This document shows, one piece after another, positions 44,453 to 57,900 of a stretch of 64,000 nt of DNA. The position numbers and the translations under genes are program-made. Source of the DNA: Semisulcospira habei (taxonomy: Eukaryota; Mollusca; Gastropoda; Semisulcospiridae); NCBI GenBank assembly GCA_036245525.1, contig BTPG01000007.1, positions 164,545,160-164,609,159 on the forward strand, written 5' to 3'. Each line of letters opens with the position of its first letter. Position 1 is the first letter of the stretch. The notes beneath the pieces are model-generated. The model had not been told where the DNA came from. It searched no databases and was given only the letters and a program-made list of their open reading frames with translations.

Positions 44453-45811
44453 GTGTGATATTTTCAATTCCTCAATAGTTTGTACAGCTTGATGTTTAGT
44501 GTTCACTAGTTTACGTGTGCAAGTTTTAACGCTTTACGCAATGCAGTTTCTAAGTTGGGAAATCTTTAGGCGATTATATATTCTTTCATATAATATATTT
44601 ATTACTTGTAGGTGTTGTATTTAATCGTAATGTTATGACCGATGCGCACGAGTATGTGTGGCGTGGGTGCGTGCGTAATTGTGTAACGCAATCACTTGAG
44701 CGCTAATAGGCACATGCGTTACCCCTTGTGCTGCCTTACATCTGACTAGATACGTGTGTGTGTGTGTGTGGTGTGCTCGTGTGTGTGTGTGTGTGTGTGG
44801 TGTTGTGTGTGTTTGGTTTGTTGTGAGTGTGTGGTGTGTGGTGTGTGTGTGTGCGGCGCGCGCGAAATATTTCTGTTTATTATTATGATTATTATGTATT
44901 ATTTTAGTATCGCAAAGTAGTAGGTTAGTTAGTAGTTAGGTTAGTATCCTCTCTTCTTTTTATTTTTTATTTATTTGCGCCATAGTTTATCTATTCTGCT
45001 GTTATATTTATTTAAAATGATTTTAATGGACAGGACGTGTTGTAAAAAGGCCTTGCTTGCCTACTGTCTGTTCAATCCTTAGAGATATAGAAGTTTCAAT
45101 TCAATTCAATTCGATAATTCTCTCTCTCTCGGTCTCTCTAGGCTGTCTATGTTCTCTCTCTCTCTGACGTACTCTGCTCTCTCTCGCTTCTCTCTCTCTC
45201 TCTCTCTTCTCGTCTTCTCTCGCTCTGCTTCAGTAGCTCTCTTCTTCTCTCTCTCTACGGCTCTCTGTCTCATCTCTCTCTCTCTCTGCTCTCTCTGTCT
45301 CTCTCTAGGCTTTCTCTCTCCTGTCTCTCTCTCTCTCTCTCTCTCTCTACTCTCGTCATCTCTCTCTCTTCTCTCTCTCTCTCTCTCTCTCTTCTTCTCT
45401 GCTCTCTTCTCTTTACCCCACCCGGGTCTGCCTTCGGGGACTGGGGTGGGGGTTCTTTTAGGTATTTTTTATTTCCCAGGGTCACCTGTGTCGGCCACAC
45501 TAGTGGTGGGTTGTTTTCTGTCTCTATTCTGGGGCATGTGTTCTGTCTACCTTTGTCCATTCACCTGTATTTGCCTTTTTAAAACTTTTCCCTACTGTCT
45601 GGCACTGCCTGTAGCTCCTTGTGTATTGGATGGTGTGTCTGCTAGAATGGTCTTAGCCGTTTATTTAGGCCCATGTTGGTTGTGGATTTAGTTTAACGTA
45701 TTTGACGGCTGGCGACTACATTCAATTTTCTGTGTAGGTATGTTTTTTTTCTACAAGCAGTGCAGAGGCACTTTCCTGGAAAGCCTTGTTGCTGTCGGGG
45801 ACGTGTGTCTG
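44453..45811 (+). repeat. Indel-rich copy 1 of a 1.2-1.35 kb tandem duplication
   Basis: It aligns in order with 45812-47045: ttttcaattcctcaatagtt, the TG array, a TTATT stretch, aaaaaggcctNgcNtgccta, TC arrays, ccacccgggtctgccttcgg, ctattctggggcatgtg, gtccattcacctgtatttgc and gaaagccttgttgctgtcgg. Differences are mostly single-base insertions, so this copy is longer. Confidence 0.9.
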
Positions 45812-47045
<1,234 letters not shown>

Positions 47046-47065
47046 GTACAATCAATCAATCAATC

Positions 47066-47757
<692 letters not shown>

Positions 47758-47848
<91 letters not shown>
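47758..47848. repeat. TC microsatellite
   Basis: Uninterrupted TC dinucleotides. Confidence 0.97.
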
Positions 47849-47851
<3 letters not shown>

Positions 47852-47963
47852 CCCTTGTTTGTTTCTTTGTTTCTTTGTTTATCATGTGCATATAGTGTGT
47901 TTGTTTGGAACACTCGTGTTCGTGTAATTGTTGTCTTTATGAGCAGATAATGATGCGTTTGTT

Positions 47964-48179
47964 TTAACCCATTCAGCGCTGACTCACTACAGCAGGATAT
48001 GGGTCGACCATGATGATTCAAGGGTAGTGCCAGATTAGCTTGGCGCCTGTCGGCGCCAAGCTAATCTGGCACTCCCCTTGAATTATCATGGTCGATCCGT
48101 CTCACCTGCAACAGGTGCATAGTCGTTAGATGACGCCTCCAAAATTTGGGAAATACGTGCGTCGGGCCGAATTAGTTAA
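47964..48179. mobile_element. Family B hairpin MITE, complete (ATTAGC subtype)
   Basis: TTAACCCATTCAGCGCTGAC to GGGCCGAATTAGTTAA with a GGCGCCTGTCGGCGCC centre. It ends 92 bases before the Thr-rich exon. Confidence 0.93.
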
Positions 48180-48271
48180 AGCAAACGGGTATATTGTCAT
48201 GTGTAATGCTTCACGACTTGTGTTAGGCCGCATGATTTCTAAACAAAAGCGTTTTGTGTTTTTGTTTACAG

Positions 48272-48343
48272 CAACAACAGAACCCACAACCACAACAACA
48301 CCGATGTCAACAACAACGACATGGCTGGACGTTGTCACAAAAG
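48272..48343 (+). CDS. Candidate 72-nt exon encoding a Thr-rich linker
   Basis: A strong acceptor (tttgtttacag) and a consensus donor (GTAAGTG) bound exactly 24 codons in phase 1-1. They are read as repeated Thr with TEPTTTTTPMSTTTTW, then LDVVTK. Thr/Pro-rich segments of this type are usually O-glycosylated linkers between extracellular domains. The phase equals that of the VWA exons on the same strand, so it could be a downstream exon of that gene. The distance (12.5 kb) and the assembly gap leave that unproven. Confidence 0.6.
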
Positions 48344-48367
48344 GTAAGTGTCGTTTTTACACATACG

Positions 48368-48369
<2 letters not shown>

Positions 48370-48427
<58 letters not shown>
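48370..48427. repeat. GA microsatellite and short duplication
   Basis: GA array followed by a repeat of gatggtcagtttcaccat at 48427 and 48465. Confidence 0.93.
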
Positions 48428-48430
<3 letters not shown>

Positions 48431-48614
48431 TCAGTTTCACCATAACAGAGAGAGAGAGAAAGAGATGGTCAGTTTCACCATGATATTAATGCACCTAGCC
48501 TATTTCACCTCCTGTCATTTTCGGACATTAGTAGTAGCTTGGGGCGGCACGCGGCGCAGTGCGCTTTTCAACTTGGGAGGTCAGTAAAAGTTCACATAAC
48601 AAGTCAAATACCTC

Positions 48615-48685
48615 ATCTTCAATGAGCACAGATTCTCATGAGCCCTTGCAACTGCAGGGGCTCATTAGAATCTATGCCTCTTGTT
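48615..48685. mobile_element. Family A hairpin (ATTC subfamily)
   Basis: gagcacagattctcatgagc pairs with gctcattagaatctatgcct around CTTGCAACTGCAGG. Confidence 0.8.
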
Positions 48686-49012
48686 GCGGAACATAAATCA
48701 TCTCAAGCTACACTTTCACTTCTTCGCTTTTCACGTGACAACTGCACACAAATCAGGAACATAACCTTTTTGCAAGGCCATCTAAGAGACTATGCAGAGA
48801 GTCACACGAGAGCGTTGTGTAGGAGGTAGAGGTCGATGACCTTTTTCTCGCACAGGCTCGATAACTCTCGGCGAAATTAATGGTGCGGCGTCAGTTGTCG
48901 CCCGTCCGCGTGGAGGCGTCTAATTTACACGCGGTAATTAACATTCGTCATTAGTCATTATCAATAGGTGCGTAATAGTAACGTTTCAGTAAAGTCATAC
49001 ATTTTGGTCCAA
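48686..49012. other. No gene seen
   Basis: Unique-looking sequence. Confidence 0.4.
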
Positions 49013-49083
49013 GCGAACGATGTAGGTGGTCACATCAGCGAACGATGTAGGTGGTCACATCAGCGAACGATGTAGGTGGTCAG
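49013..49083 (+). repeat. 25-bp tandem repeat, three units
   Basis: gcgaacgatgtaggtggtca plus catca, repeated at 49013, 49038 and 49063 with no mismatch before the last unit ends. A family E-like half palindrome (gtgcgcaacggctatcgggc / ttttgcgcac) follows at 49083-49132. Confidence 0.92.
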
Positions 49084-49549
49084 TGCGCAACGGCTATCGG
49101 GCCGACGTCGGCCAGATGACCTTTTGCGCACTGGGGGAATGTAGTTGAAGGGTAACACACGCTCAGACGGGGAAACCTGAGAAAGCGTTTCCACGAAAAA
49201 AAAAAAAAAAAAAAGGGCACCACACAATCGCCGGATCACCTCCGAAGCAGAGGCGTGAAATTGAAACGCAACGAGCGTTGGGCAGACTTGAAAAGACACG
49301 AGAGATTCGCAGTAAAGCAGACCAATATCGGCACAATATCGATAGGAACTCGGGGACTCGTGAGATGGGTCGGGTGGGGCGGGTATGGGCCTTTCCGAGC
49401 GCAGAGATACCATCTTGAATGAAATGAATTGAACTGAAGTAGCAACCCCTATCTTAAAACTCTCACCCCCACACACAGTAGTGAAAGTCTCCGCAACCCA
49501 CCAACACACTTAGTATTCAAAGGCTCCGCCGGCCCACCAACACCCCCAC

Positions 49550-49605
<56 letters not shown>

Positions 49606-49616
49606 GAGAGAGAGAG

Positions 49617-49677
<61 letters not shown>
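49550..49677. repeat. AC then GA compound microsatellite
   Basis: AC array to about 49600, GA array to 49677. Confidence 0.96.
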
Positions 49678-49748
49678 ACAAGCACACACACCAATCCATC
49701 GCCTTATTATTTCCTGATGTGAGAACATGAACTGAAAAGAACAAAAAC

Positions 49749-49840
49749 TTAACTCATTCTACCCCTGACACACCACAGCAAGATATGGATCGACCATGAT
49801 AGTCCAAGGGTGATGCTAGAATAACGATCATGACAGTCTA
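49749..49840. mobile_element. Family B left half
   Basis: TTAACTCATTCTACCCCTGA through agtccaagggtgatgctaga. The centre and right arm are absent. Confidence 0.75.
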
Positions 49841-50039
49841 TGCTTTTGTTGACGGACGGGGCGAACTGAGGGACCTCGTCATTATAGTTAAGGGTCAGCT
49901 ACAATTTTGCACCGGTCAGCTGGCGTCAGAACTGATGCGATGATGTCCAAGATAAGGGGAGAAACCGCTGAAAAGATATGGTCCCCGGTCAAACGCTAAC
50001 AAGAAGTAGCAGTCTGAGGAACAGCTAGAGCCGATTTCA

Positions 50040-50105
50040 GCAAGAGGCATAGATTCTCATGAGCCCCTGCGACTGCAGGGGCTCATGAAAATCTATGCCT
50101 TGTGT
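50040..50105. mobile_element. Family A hairpin (ATTC subfamily)
   Basis: gcaagaggcatagattctca pairs with tgaaaatctatgccttgtgt around CCTGCGACTGCAGG. Confidence 0.85.
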
Positions 50106-50437
50106 ACAGAGAGATCACGTGGCCTTGCTAGGGAGTTTAAAGTCGGGTTCGCAAACTTGATAATTACCGTGATGATTGATCGAACCAAAACAGTCTCACT
50201 TGCAAATCATAACAGATTCAATTTCGCAGGCTACTTTACAATGTAAATACGACACCAGCCCACCCTCGATACACCCCATTAACCCGCCACCCCTCACCCC
50301 GAATTTTCCGTTCCCCTACCCTTTCCGCCGGATCTACCCTCCCCAGCCCTCAGGTTAAGTTAGAGAAGATAAACGATGTTGGTTTTTTTCCCTTCTAATT
50401 CCTTGTTCTATTATCTGTCTTAGACATTCCCAACAAA

Positions 50438-50850
50438 TAATAATAATAATAATAATAATAATACCGGTTATCATATAGGCGCTTTTCACAATTCTGCGAA
50501 TCGGCTCAAAGCGCCGCGAACTGAACCCAACACGCACGCTCACGTGACACACACACACATACACTCTGAAGACAAACACAGTACCGGTCATTCACGTGGT
50601 GCGAAGGGTACTGAGGTTTCGGAAATTTTGATCGCTTGTAGTTGAAATTTTATAAGTGGCCTGAAACCATTACCATAGAGGAGGGGGAGGAAGAGCCGGA
50701 GTACCCGGAGAAAAAACCCCCGACGGTCCCCCCGAATTAAGGGTGACACTTACTAGAGGAGAAAAGTCCGACGCCGGAACCCGTAATCGAACCTCGCACC
50801 TTTAACATTGGTGGCAGGCGCCTTAACCACTGCGCCACGGACCGCCCCCG
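50438..50850 (-). mobile_element. Second tRNA-derived SINE family with L2-type tail
   Basis: On the minus strand the head has box A (GTGGCGCAGTGGTTAAGG) and box B (GAGGTTCGATTACGG). The 3' end is GGCGCTTTGAG, AAAAGCGCCTATATGATAAC and an ATT array. The 3' block also occurs at 28795-28917, and the same tail style ends the LINE at 29434, the likely replication partner. Target-site duplication not resolved. Confidence 0.75.
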
Positions 50851-50935
50851 TTTAGAAAGGAAAGTACAGCATTATCAATTGTGTTGTATTTACCCTTTAT
50901 CAGCGTGTCTTCCTTGGTTAGAATTTATGTGCAAT

Positions 50936-51148
50936 TTAACTCATTCTACCCCAACACCGAAATCCCAAAATTTTGCCGTTGTCCTCTAAAGACTGCATTG
51001 CAGTGCAGGACACAGATCGACCATGATAGTTCAAGGGTGATGCCAGAATAGCTTGGCGCCCATAGGCGCCAAGCTATTCTGGCATCACCCTTGAACTATC
51101 ATGGTCGATCCTTATCTTGCTTTGGTGTGTCTGGGGTAGAATGAGTTA
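50936..51148. mobile_element. Family B hairpin MITE, complete (AATAGC subtype, inverted)
   Basis: TTAACTCATTCTACCCC to GGGGTAGAATGAGTTAA. The outer parts are in reverse orientation relative to 13623, so the family inserts both ways. Confidence 0.95.
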
Positions 51149-51422
51149 AACGCTTGGTAATAACCCTATCTGGTCTGGATTCAAGTAACTTGGTCATCTC
51201 ATAATATGAAATGGCCGCCCACCTCAAACCAAATTAATTAATCACCTAATTGCTGATTGGATGCTTAGACTGCTTGCGTTGTCGGCGACTACCCAAGTCA
51301 TGAACATAATGTATGCAAAGCGCCGTACTGGTTGACGTATGACCGATACTGGTTCCCAGTCACTGATAGCGAAGTGGTTAACCAGCAAAACAGAGCGACA
51401 CAATACAAAAAAAGATACTGAT

Positions 51423-51631
51423 TTAACCCTTTTAGCCTCACAGCCACTTTCCCCAAATTTGGAGGTGTCCTTAACAACTCAAAACCAGTTCCAAGAGATG
51501 GATCGACCATAATTCAAGGGTAGTGCCAGCTTAGCTTGGCGCCTTCAGGCGCCAAGCTAATCTGGCCCTACCCTTGAATTGTCAGGGTCAATCTATCTCC
51601 TGCTGCTGGGCGTCGGGGCTAAATGGGTTAA
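51423..51631. mobile_element. Family B hairpin MITE, complete (ATTAGC subtype, inverted)
   Basis: TTAACCCTTTTAGCCTCA to GGGGCTAAATGGGTTAA. Inner arms around GGCGCCTTCAGGCGCC. Confidence 0.93.
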
Positions 51632-52108
51632 TAACATATGTAGTGTGCAAAACAAAATTGAACTGAAAATGTTCCAGTCGTGATGTCCTCTACTCGTAAC
51701 GCGGATCCACTCCGTCCATTCTAGGGCGCGAAAGTTAGATGAACAAAAGTTGTATACATTAGCAATCGCTCATCTCCTTCCCCACCCCCATGGCAACCAC
51801 CCGCCACCCCACCCCTTCTTTTCTCTTCTTTATTTTTAGGGTTAGGGTTACGTTTGGGGTTTTAACAGAAACAAATATACACATTGCGTATGCACGCCAC
51901 CGCAGCTAGGATGCATGTTGTCAGCGTGTCTGCGATTACTAGAAAAATACCTGCAAGGCCATGGGAAAAAGTGATCTGTCAAAATGTTAATACGACAAGA
52001 GGTAACTGCATATATGACAGCAAGCATTATCTGAGACGATAAAACCTCAATGCTGCTCTACCACTCTCTGTATATGTGATAGATGCAATTTGTATAACCA
52101 AATGTTTG
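51632..52108. other. No gene seen
   Basis: Unique-looking sequence with a C-rich tract near 51779-51820. Confidence 0.4.
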
Positions 52109-52175
52109 TGTGTGCTGGTCTGGGATTTTGGACCTTACGGAAAGCCGTAAGATCCAAAATCCCAGACCAGCATAC
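52109..52175. mobile_element. Family C hairpin with a mirrored substitution
   Basis: The arms read CTGGTCTGGGATTTTGGACC and GATCCAAAATCCCAGACCAG. The T to G change at GTGATT is matched by A to C on the other arm. A further partial arm (gatctgtaattttggact) follows at 52178. Confidence 0.9.
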
Positions 52176-52503
52176 GTGGATCTGTAATTTTGGACTGTCC
52201 TCATGTGCGCATCTTTTGTAAATCGCATTTGGTCGTAAATCGCATTTGGTCGTGTTCCAGTCACCAAGTCACGTCCGCAGTACGCTTTGTTTGGTTTGTA
52301 TAGAAATGAGACGTAGTGCCATCGATCGTAGTGCTGTCGACATGCATGTTCTTGTGATACGCGTAGTGCTAGCCATGCGCACCCCTTTCCTCCACGATAA
52401 TATGTACCGATTTACGCTACAAATTTAACATCTTTTGTTTCACACTCGCAGCTAAAATTGACTGCCGAGAAAAGATGAACACGATCCAACTGCAAGAGAC
52501 ATG

Positions 52504-52877
52504 GATCCTCAAGACGATCTATGCACTTTCTGACAACGATCCTCAAGACGATCTATGCACTTTCTGACAACGATCCTCAAGACGATCTATGCACTTTCTG
52601 ACAACGATCCTCAAGACGATCTATGCACTTTCTGACAACGATCCTCAAGACGATCTATGCACTTTCTGACAACGATCCTCAAGACGATCTATGCACTTTC
52701 TGACAACGATCCTCAAGACGATCTGTGCACTTTCTGACAACGATCCTCAAGACGATCTATGCACTTTCTGACAACGATCCTCAAGACGATCTATGCACTT
52801 TCTGACAACGATCCTCAAGACGATCTATGCACTTTCTGACAACGATCCTCAAGACGATCTATGCACTTTCTGACAAC
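52504..52877 (+). repeat. 34-bp minisatellite, 11 units, derived from a family A element
   Basis: The unit is gatcctcaagacgatctatg followed by cactttctgacaac. There are exactly 11 units over 374 bases, with one substitution (ATCTGTG) in one unit. The sequence just before (ggaacacgatccaactgcaagagacat-type order) is the standard left flank of an A hairpin, and the unit keeps GATCCTCA and GATCTATGC of its two arms without the hairpin tip. Confidence 0.95.
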
Positions 52878-53024
52878 ACTTTCAATCTATGTTGTTTGTG
52901 GCCCTGTGGCGTACAATGAACACAGATTTCAGATACACAATCTACTACATTAACCCTTTGGCTGTTGGTAACGCTTTTGCACAAGTCATATTGGTAGGAG
53001 GGGGAAAAAACTTGTTAGGTCGGG

Positions 53025-53237
53025 TCAACTCATTCCACCCCAACACCGAAATCCCCAAATTTTGCCGTTGTCCTCTGATGACTGCATTGCAGTACAGGAC
53101 ACAGATCGACCATGATAGTTCAAGGGTGATGCCAGAATAGCTTGGCGCCCATAGGCGCCAAGCTATTCTGGCATCACCCTTGAACTATCATGGTTGATCT
53201 TTATCTTCCTTGGTGTGTCTGGGGTAGAATGAGTTAA
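53025..53237. mobile_element. Family B hairpin MITE, complete (AATAGC subtype, inverted)
   Basis: TCAACTCATTCCACCCC to GGGGTAGAATGAGTTAA. Near identical to 50936-51148. Confidence 0.94.
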
Positions 53238-53670
53238 GTAAATCGTAAATCGTTACGTAGAACAAGACAGTTGAGAAATGGGGGTCAGGAACAGAGACTG
53301 GAGAGGGGAGGAGGGTGGAGGGGAGGGGCTGTATTCATGCCACTCGCTTTAAATCGTATGTATTTGTTCACGTTACAGTCGTAACGTTAACAAAATCGTC
53401 CTTACAGGAAATTTATTGTCGTGGAGGTATGCTAGGTAGTTGAAAAATGTGAAGAGGTTGTAATCTGCCAGGGCTGTGAACCGTTTACACGATAGTAGTT
53501 GAGTCGTTTTGAATGCAGACCTGTGACGTATGTTGAAAGGGGACATGAGATACGCCAGTTTACTAACCTAATTTGTCGGGGTTTTCAATGCGGATTTTTA
53601 GCACTGTGATAAAAAAAAAAAAAAAAAAAACCGCCTTCACTGTCGAGAGAAAACTGAACACCACCCAACT
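53238..53670. other. No gene seen
   Basis: G-rich tract at 53300-53330 and an A run at 53611-53630. Confidence 0.4.
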
Positions 53671-53736
53671 GAAAGAGGCACAGATCCTCATGAGCCCCCG
53701 CAGTTGCTGGGGCTCATGAGGATCGTTGCTTCTTGC
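53671..53736. mobile_element. Family A hairpin
   Basis: gaaagaggcacagatcctca pairs with tgaggatcgttgcttcttgc around CCGCAGTTGCTGG. Confidence 0.83.
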
Positions 53737-53802
53737 TGACACCACTTTGTATCCTTGTTCATTTGGCGCCTGGTGAATATTTGACGCTGGATTTACAATC
53801 AT

Positions 53803-53882
53803 TTAACTCTTTCGAGACGTGCCGCATCCTGTAATAGGGGCTTTACGCCGCGAATCTGGATGCGGCAGGTCTCGAAAGAGTT
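53803..53882. mobile_element. Family D hairpin MITE
   Basis: TTAACTCTTTCGAGACGTGC and ggcaggtctcgaaagagttt. The right TTAA is changed to TTTT. Confidence 0.88.
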
Positions 53883-54004
53883 TTTTTAAAAAAAACGCAG
53901 CCGGCATACACTGGCAGGGAAGGGGATAATCCAGCACCTATCATCTGCAGGACATGGATCCACATGAACCCCATCAAACGTAGTGCTTGACCACCTTGGC
54001 GACT

Positions 54005-54220
54005 GTCTTTTAGATTAACCATGACGACTAATGGGTAGTGCCTGATAGCTCGGCACTTCTGTGAATGGAGGCAAACTGACCATTCTCGCTATTTATGAAA
54101 AGCACTATTGTTGTCCTTAACAGTTCAATGGTAGTGCCTGATTAGCTTGGCGCTGCCCAGGTGCCAAGCTAATATGGCACTACCCTTGACCATTCACAGT
54201 CAATTTGCCTCTCGTAACCT
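54005..54220. mobile_element. Family B-related hairpins, decayed
   Basis: A half copy (gggtagtgcctgatagctcg) at 54035, then a hairpin at 54118-54205 with arms cagttcaatggtagtgcctg and actacccttgaccattcac around gcttggcgctgcccaggtgc. Confidence 0.6.
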
Positions 54221-54637
54221 CCGTGGAGGTTCTTTTTTTAACAAAATCATAAATACTAAAACCTTACTTGTTCATACAATACCGTACCTCTCGCTGTTAC
54301 GGGACAACTGTTACGGGACAATGACACGAAAAGAATGACAATGTTTACATTAAAGGACCCCTACCAGGCGACACATTAATAGCACAAAATGCTGAGGTCT
54401 GTGACAAGGCTGTCACAAAAAAGCCTAGACACCTTGCAGGACCGATAGACAGGTGTGGTATTATACGGGCTCCTGAGGTAATGTTCTGTGGTTTTAGCAG
54501 CATTTACAATCAGGATTTTGATTTTTCAACCAGAGCACAGTTTTTTACCAAGCGCTCAACTTTCACAAGATGTACACTTTCACTAGCGAAGAAAACTTCT
54601 GGTCAATATTGAATGCCGCCCGGGGTGCGATAGGTAC
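54221..54637. other. No gene seen
   Basis: AT-rich unique-looking sequence. Confidence 0.4.
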
Positions 54638-54706
54638 TCGGTCCGACATCGCCTTTTTGTTGGCCCGCGCATGCGCGGGCCAACAATAAGGCCGATGTAG
54701 GACCGA
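54638..54706. mobile_element. Family E palindrome next to the LINE insertion
   Basis: tcggtccgacatcgcctttt pairs with aaggccgatgtaggaccga around tgttggcccgcgcatgcgcg. Confidence 0.8.
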
Positions 54707-54709
54707 TAA

Positions 54710-54986
54710 CATTTTGCTTCCTAGTACGCATATAATTATGTGCTCTACCTAAAACCTTTTCTCTCGGCAACCAAAGCACACGAGGCCCCAATACAATTAA
54801 TTGACCTGTGCGCAGGCCGAAGGAGGCCGACGTCGGCTCGAGAGCATTTGCTCACTGGCCACGCGTATTATGCGCTCTCTACTCAACGCCACGCGACAAA
54901 GACCCTAGAAAGCGTCATAGATTACATACGGAATGACAAGTAGACCATGTACTTTAGATTTCAATAAACATTTTTTTCCACATTTT
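54710..54986 (+). repeat. 277-bp perfect direct repeat, left copy
   Basis: Identical at every base to 58440-58716 (constant offset 3730). It contains an AATAAA-like tcaataaacattttttt stretch near its right end. The 67-codon open frame in it is duplicated too and resembles no known protein. Confidence 0.97.
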
Positions 54987-57900
54987 CTTGGCTTGACTTC
55001 GCGAACGAAGATTTTATAGGAGTTGCCCACGACGTCTGCAGGCTTGTTCGTGGCTGCGGAGGCCAATCCGAGACAGGCAGGTTCGACCGCAGTGGCTGCA
55101 GGGGAAGGTATGGCCGGGGTTCTGAGCTGCGGCATCTCTGTTTTTTCTCCTGAGCCGCTTGTCCTTAAGGCTAGCTCTGTGAGAGTCCTCAAAGGAGACA
55201 GCTGCCTTGTAAATGGTGGAGCGCCAGGTGTCACGGTCCGCAGCAAGCGAAGACCACTGGTGGTGGTCGATTTGGCAGGCACTAAGTGACTTCTTGAGAC
55301 AGTCTTTGTATCTCTTCTTTGGTGCCCCTCTGTCACGGTGTCCAGTAGCAAGCTCGCCGAACAGGGTGATCTTTGGTAGGCGATGATCCTCCATCCTGGA
55401 GACATGCCCCGCCCAGCGGAGCTGTGTCCGCAGCAGCAAAGCCTCGATGCTCACAGTTTCAGCCTGTTCAAGGACCTCGACGTTGGTGACATAGTCACTC
55501 CAGTGAATGCCCAGGATGGTACGCAGGCAGCGCTGGTGGAAGCGTTCGAGGAGTCGTAGTTGGTTGCGGTAGAGGGCCCAGGACTCGGAACCATACAGCA
55601 GGGTGGTGAGGACCACAGCTCTGTACACGCTGATCTTGGTGCCTGTTTTCAGCTGTTGATTGTGCCACACCCGCTTGAAAAGTCGCCCGAAAGCGCTGTT
55701 CGCTTTTGCCAGCCTGCTGTCAAGCTCCTTGTCCAGCTTGGCGTCCGACGTGATAATGCAGCCAAGGTAAGTAAACTGGTGCACTGACTTTAGATCAGAC
55801 TCGCCAATGGTGATGTGAGGAGGGCGATACACTGTCTTGGGTGCCGGCTGATGGAGGACCTCTGTCTTTTTCAGACTGACCTCGAGTCCAAAGAGCTGGG
55901 CAGCATCTGCGAAGCAAGACGTGATGCGCTGCAGGGCTCTCTCTGTGTGTGCAACGAGGGCAGCATCATCAGCAAAAAGCAGCTCACGAATCAGTTGGTC
56001 TAGGGTTTTCGTGTGGGCCTGCAGTCGTCTGAGGTTGAACAGGCTGCCATCGAGACGATACCTGATGTACACTGCATCGTCATCATCAAGGTCCACTGTG
56101 GCCTGCTTCAACATCATGCTAAAAAAGATGGTGAAGAGGGTCGGTGCCAGCACGCAGCCCTGCTTTACGCCGTTGAGAATAGGGAATGGTTCTGAGAGGT
56201 CATTGTTGAGTCTGACCTGGCCTTGCTGGTCCTCGTGTAGCTGGACAATCATGTTGAGGAACTTTGGGGGACAGCCAAGTCGCTCCAGGATCTGCCACAT
56301 GCCTTGCCTGCTCACAGTGTCGAACGCTTTTGTTAGGTCGACAAATGTTACGTACAGCCCTTTGTTCTGCTCGCGGCACTTCTCCTGTAGCTGTCTCAGC
56401 ACAAAGACCATATCGGTGGTGCTCCTGTTTGCTCTGAAGCCACACTGGCCCTCTGGGAGTTGGTCTTCAGCGATGGCAGGTACCAGCCGATTCAGGAGCA
56501 GCCTTGCAAGGATTTTCCCAGCAATGGACAGCAGGGTAATTCCCCGATAGTTGGAACAGTCAGACTTCTCGCCTTTGTTCTTGTACAGGGTGATAACGAC
56601 TGCATCACGGAGATCTTTTGGTAGTGTTCCTTCCTCCCAGCAGCAGAGAAAGAGGTCATGGAGCTTGTTGTGCAGTGCTGTGCCTCCATGTTTCCAGATC
56701 TCTGGCGGTATTCCATCAATGCCTGCTGCTTTGCCACTCTTGAGCTGGTGGATGGCTGTGAGGGTCTCTTCAGCGGTGGGCGGTTCGTCCAATTCAACCT
56801 TTACTGGGAGGTGTGGGATTTGTAGGACGACTGCTTCTTGAACAGTGCGCTCAGCGCTGAAGAGGCTCTGAAAGTATTCCGACCAGCGGTTCAAGATGGA
56901 GGTATTATCTGTGAGGAGTGCCTGGCCATTCGCGCTTCGCAGGGGACTTTGTACCAGGTGCCTGGGGCCATACACTGCTTTCAGTGCTTCGTAGAAGCCC
57001 CTGTAGTCACCATTGTCAGCACAAAGCTGGGTCCTCTGTGCAAGTCTGGTCCACCACTCATTCTGGAGATCTCTGAGCTTGCGCTGGAGACTGCTGCAGA
57101 CGAGGCGGAAGGCAGACTTCTTCACAGGGCAGGAAGGCTGGGCTAGGTGGGCCTGATGGGCGGCTCTTTTTTTTGCTAGGTGTTCCTGGATCTCTACATC
57201 GTTTTCGTCAAACCAGTCTTTGTTCTTCTTTCTGGCGAAACCCAAGACTTCTGCAGAGGATTTTGTAATAGCAGTTTTCAGTTGTTCCCAAAGTGTTTCA
57301 GGGGAGGAGTCTACTGGGTCCGCTGTGTCTTTGAGCCTGCGCTGTAAATCTGTCTGAAAGGCAGCTTTCACATCGTCACGCTGAAGGCTGGCAACATCAA
57401 GCTTTTTCTTGGGGGGCCCCCATTTCTTGGGTTTTGGCCTGAAGTGGAGCCTGAGTTTGCAGCGGACAAGGCGGTGGTCAGTGTGGCACTCTGCGCTGGG
57501 CATCACTCTGGTGAGGAGGACGTCACTGCGGTCCCTCTGACGCACTAGGACATAGTCGATAAGGTGCCAGTGTTTGGAGCGAGGATGCATCCAGGTGGTC
57601 TTTCGACTGTCCTTTTGCTGAAAAGTAGTGTTAGTGATGACCAGTTGCTGCTCCGCACAGAACTCCAACAGTAGGCGGCCATTGTCATTGCAGTTCCCCA
57701 CGCCATGCTTGCCGAGGACTCCTTTCCAGGCTTCAGAGTCCTGGCCCACTCTGGCGTTGAAGTCGCCAAGGATGATGACTTTGTCGTCTGCAGGGGTACT
57801 CTGTAGGAGGCTGCGCAGGTCAGTGTAAAATTTGTCCTTTTCAGCAGGCTCTGCCAGGAGGGTTGGGGAGTACACACTGAGAAGGGTGACGTGTTGCTGG

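Noticed and set aside
45149..45691. 180-codon Ser/Leu-rich open frame
   Set aside because: It runs through TC arrays and the indel-rich duplicate; the cleaner copy at 46.4-47 kb does not keep the frame.
56838..57146. Open frames on the plus strand across the LINE
   Set aside because: They are antisense shadows of the 1075-aa ORF.
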